This document shows, piece after piece, positions 5,853 to 7,660 of a stretch of 7,660 bases of DNA; the first letter of the stretch is position 1; every line of letters starts with the position of its first letter. The DNA comes from Acidimicrobiaceae bacterium. Its GTDB lineage: Bacteria > Actinomycetota > Acidimicrobiia > Acidimicrobiales > RAAP-2. The notes beneath the pieces are model-generated. The model was given only the letters and a program-made list of their open reading frames with translations, was not told the DNA's origin and did no database searches. The stretch is taken from the NCBI GenBank assembly GCA_003164275.1, contig PLSY01000217.1, positions 1 to 7,660 of the forward strand, given 5' to 3'. The translations under genes were made by a program, and so were the position numbers.

Positions 5853-6317
5853 GTGACTGACCGAGCCAACGTGTCCACCACGCAACGGGAGTGGAGGACC
5901 GGCTTCCCGACGGGAGGTGACTTGGCAGCAATGGGGTTCGGTGCCGTGGGTCTGGTCTTGATTGCCATTGGGGCTGTTGGTCCTGAATGGGGAGCATTAG
6001 CCATCGGCGCCTACTTCGTAGCCGTGAGTCTTTGGGTCACGTTGGTCCCGAGCCGCTCAGTGGTCATCGACCGCCAGGGCCGAGCCGTCTTCTGCCGCCG
6101 AGGTCGCACCCTCGTCGTTGAGCCTGGCGAGCTCGAAGCCATCAAGACCCCACTCTTCGCCAACGCCAACCGATGGCTTCCTCTCGTCGTCAAGGCTCGG
6201 CAAGGCAAACTGCACTTCAAGCCCCCCGTCGGCACCTGCGGCGAGCTCTGGACCGCCCTCGCTGAAGTGAATCCGTCGGCCCGCTTGGTGGACCCGCATC
6301 CCTGGCTGGGACGCTGA
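5853..6317 (+). CDS. Two-TM protein with PH-like cytoplasmic domain, hypothetical
   Basis: A 154-residue protein starting with GTG. A polar N-terminus (1-22) is followed by two membrane helices, about 23-42 (AAMGFGAVGLVLIAIGAV within it) and 46-66 (GALAIGAYFVAVSLWVTLV). The rest (67-154) alternates short predicted strands: RSVVIDRQGRAVFCRRG, RTLVVEPGELEAIKTP, WLPLVVKARQGKLHFKPP, then a helix GELWTALAEVN. Two helices followed by a beta-rich domain with a final helix resemble bacterial PH-domain membrane proteins, but I cannot assign a named family. It is divergent from the transfer operon and shares its control region. It may belong to the element or be a neighbouring gene. A downstream GTG (codon 7) is an alternative start. 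Confidence 0.7.
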   Translation: MTDRANVSTTQREWRTGFPTGGDLAAMGFGAVGLVLIAIGAVGPEWGALAIGAYFVAVSLWVTLVPSRSVVIDRQGRAVFCRRGRTLVVEPGELEAIKTPLFANANRWLPLVVKARQGKLHFKPPVGTCGELWTALAEVNPSARLVDPHPWLGR

Positions 6318-6340
6318 GCGCACCACCTTCAAAGGTATCG

Positions 6341-6353
6341 GGCGGCGTCCGCC
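6341..6353 (+). terminator. Short GC-rich hairpin after the gene at 5853-6317
   Basis: GGCGG-CGT-CCGCC forms a 5-bp stem with a 3-nt loop 24 nt after the TGA, followed by ACTTTCA. The T-run is only three bases, so this is a weak candidate terminator. Confidence 0.25.
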
Positions 6354-6367
6354 ACTTTCAGCTCGAA

Positions 6368-6396
6368 GGCTAACGGCGGCGAAGGGACCATTAGCC
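6368..6396. repeat. Inverted repeat upstream of the PIN-domain gene
   Basis: GGCTAA (6368-6373) and TTAGCC (6391-6396) form perfect 6-bp arms around a 17-nt spacer, about 50 bp before the PIN gene start. It could be an operator or a hairpin; chance is not excluded. Confidence 0.35.
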
Positions 6397-6444
6397 CCGA
6401 GTGAAGCGCCCCAAGAGCCATCCGATGCATGGAATCATTGGGCC

Positions 6445-7660
6445 ATGCCCAAGTTGCCCGGTCCAGTGCCGTTGGTCGTCGTTGACTCGAACGCCATTGT
6501 GAAACAGTCGTGGTACCTCGACTCGCCGGCCTGGCGGCTCCTCCTCCACCAAGCCGAGCATGGTGAGATTTGTCTTCTCATACCAAGGGTGGTGCTGATA
6601 GAAGTCCTTGCACGGTATCGACAGGAACTCGATGCCGCCCTCGATGCAGAGAGGAAAGCCATTCGAGCGCTTGGTCCGCTGATGAGGGAAACGAAACAAG
6701 GAGAACCCGACCGGTCAGCGGACCAAGTCATGAAGTTCTATGAGGAGACGGTTCTCGATGTCCTCGCGGGAAACGGCATCAATGTCGCCGACATTCCAGC
6801 CGTCGACTTGGAGTCCTTCGTTTCCCGAGCAGCAACTCGGAAAAGACCTTTCGACGACAACGGTCACGGGTTCAGAGACGCTCTTGTGTGGGAGACGTTG
6901 GTCGTCTCAGTCGACTCCGATATTCATAGCGAGTTGATTTTCATCACCCGGGATGGCGACTACTTGGCGGAGAAAAGCAAGGCGGGTCTCCATTCGGACC
7001 TTGTCATCGATTGCAAAGTAAGACTCGCTGTTGCCGTTCGACATCACCTGCAGATTCACGACTATCTGAAGGATGCGTATTCGACAGACGACCACGCCCT
7101 GATGGCAACTCTCGCTGACGAGCTCGACGCTCAACGGGGTCACTTGGAGGACCAGGTCGAAGGCTCGTTCTTCGGTGCCTCCGAGATTGCGTTCCAGGAC
7201 TTTGCCGGACGGATAGTCATCGAAGACGTGGATTTCCACGGTCGCCCGCAGATTCACTTGGTGGGCGTCTTGGTGGGAGATGACGATAACAGCCCGCTCC
7301 TTGTCGAGCTCAGCTGCATTTTCGACGTGACAATCAAGCTCTCCCTCGGGTCCGCTGACCCGACTGTCAGAGAGCTGCGGGAAGAGTTCGAAGTTCCCGC
7401 AACTGCGCTGTACGAACAAGACGTACGGCTCTTTGGCGAAATCGAGCTCGACGGTGTCGGTAGTCGAATCCGAGCCGCAGCCTTCGATTCAGGCTGGACT
7501 CCGATGAGCGGTGCCGAACTCCGGAAACTTGCCGCTGGTCAGACTCCGATGGTCGACCCAGCTTTGATTGATGCATTCCGAAATCAGACGGTCAAGCTTC
7601 CTGACGGTTTCCTCGATTCATTTCAGGTCCCAACGGTCAAACTTCCGCAGAGCTTCCTCG
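6445..7660 (+). CDS. PIN-domain (DUF4935-like) nuclease with C-terminal 15-residue repeats, 3' end missing
   Basis: The frame is open from the ATG at 6445 to the end of the window (405 codons, no stop). The first 200 residues form a PIN domain: VVVDSN (D14), LIPRVVLIEVLARYR (E53), GHGFRDALVWE (D145) and IFITRDGDYL (D170, D172). These are the four acidic positions that bind metal in PIN ribonucleases. The insert (about 60-130) and the G-x-x-D-A-L-x-W-E motif resemble the DUF4935 group. A middle domain (about 205-345) of unknown function follows, with strands such as AGRIVIEDVDF and IHLVGVLVG. From residue 352 a 15-residue repeat begins. No antitoxin-like partner gene is visible upstream. Likely cargo of the element, as a defence nuclease or toxin-like RNase, but the substrate is unknown. 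The start has no clear Shine-Dalgarno sequence. Confidence 0.85.
   Translation, partial: MPKLPGPVPLVVVDSNAIVKQSWYLDSPAWRLLLHQAEHGEICLLIPRVVLIEVLARYRQELDAALDAERKAIRALGPLMRETKQGEPDRSADQVMKFYEETVLDVLAGNGINVADIPAVDLESFVSRAATRKRPFDDNGHGFRDALVWETLVVSVDSDIHSELIFITRDGDYLAEKSKAGLHSDLVIDCKVRLAVAVRHHLQIHDYLKDAYSTDDHALMATLADELDAQRGHLEDQVEGSFFGASEIAFQDFAGRIVIEDVDFHGRPQIHLVGVLVGDDDNSPLLVELSCIFDVTIKLSLGSADPTVRELREEFEVPATALYEQDVRLFGEIELDGVGSRIRAAAFDSGWTPMSGAELRKLAAGQTPMVDPALIDAFRNQTVKLPDGFLDSFQVPTVKLPQSFL
7498..7660 (+). repeat. 45-bp (15-residue) degenerate tandem repeat inside the PIN-domain gene
   Basis: Units begin at 7498, 7543, 7588 and 7633. Units 1 and 2 start with the same ACTCCGATG; units 3 and 4 share ACGGTCAA followed by CTTCC after one variable base. 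At protein level the units are TPMSGAELRKLAAGQ, TPMVDPALIDAFRNQ, TVKLPDGFLDSFQVP and TVKLPQSFL, the last cut by the window edge. The array probably continues beyond base 7660. Confidence 0.75.

Noticed and set aside
6391..6731. Minus-strand open frames (102 and 98 residues) opposite the PIN gene
   Set aside because: The plus strand encodes the PIN domain with all acidic residues here; the minus frames are shadows.

Overview
The window is high-GC DNA with compact, overlapping genes, SD-poor starts and TANNNT-type -10 motifs directly before start codons. This points to an actinobacterium, though no housekeeping gene is present to place it more precisely. The content is accessory: a piece of an integrative/conjugative element or plasmid carrying a restriction-modification gene and a nuclease gene.

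Layout. (1) Bases 1-272, minus strand: the first 90 codons of a protein with the ArdC-type ssDNA-binding N-terminal domain (antirestriction / mobile-element protein), running off the left edge. A possible short coupled ORF precedes it. (2) 411-3212, plus strand: a complete 933-residue single-chain restriction endonuclease/DNA adenine methyltransferase of the MmeI (type IIL/IIG) family. Its nuclease, methyltransferase and specificity-determining positions can be aligned to MmeI. (3) 3231-5571, minus strand: a three-gene overlapping operon, transcribed in the order replication-relaxation-type winged-helix protein, two-TM small protein, and TraD/TraG/VirD4-like coupling ATPase. (4) About 5511-5852: an unusual control region with a 101-nt stretch lacking G on the plus strand, a 14-bp-arm near-perfect hairpin, a second nested hairpin and six CTSAG pentamers; it could be an operator, attenuator or transfer origin. 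(5) 5853-6317, plus strand: a small two-TM protein with a PH-like cytoplasmic tail, with a GTG start and probably leaderless. (6) 6445-7660, plus strand: a PIN-domain nuclease (DUF4935-like). It has no stop in the window, and its C-terminal end enters a 15-residue (45-bp) tandem repeat at the right edge.

How they fit together. The relaxation protein, membrane protein and coupling ATPase look like the DNA-processing/delivery part of a transfer system, and the ArdC-like protein would protect incoming DNA from host restriction. The MmeI-like gene lies in the opposite orientation between the two minus-strand blocks and looks like a defence cargo gene. The PIN nuclease is a second possible defence or toxin cargo. 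The best leads are the predicted specificity of the MmeI-like enzyme, the structured G-free region in front of the relaxation gene, the possibly split coupling protein, and the PIN protein with 15-residue repeats.
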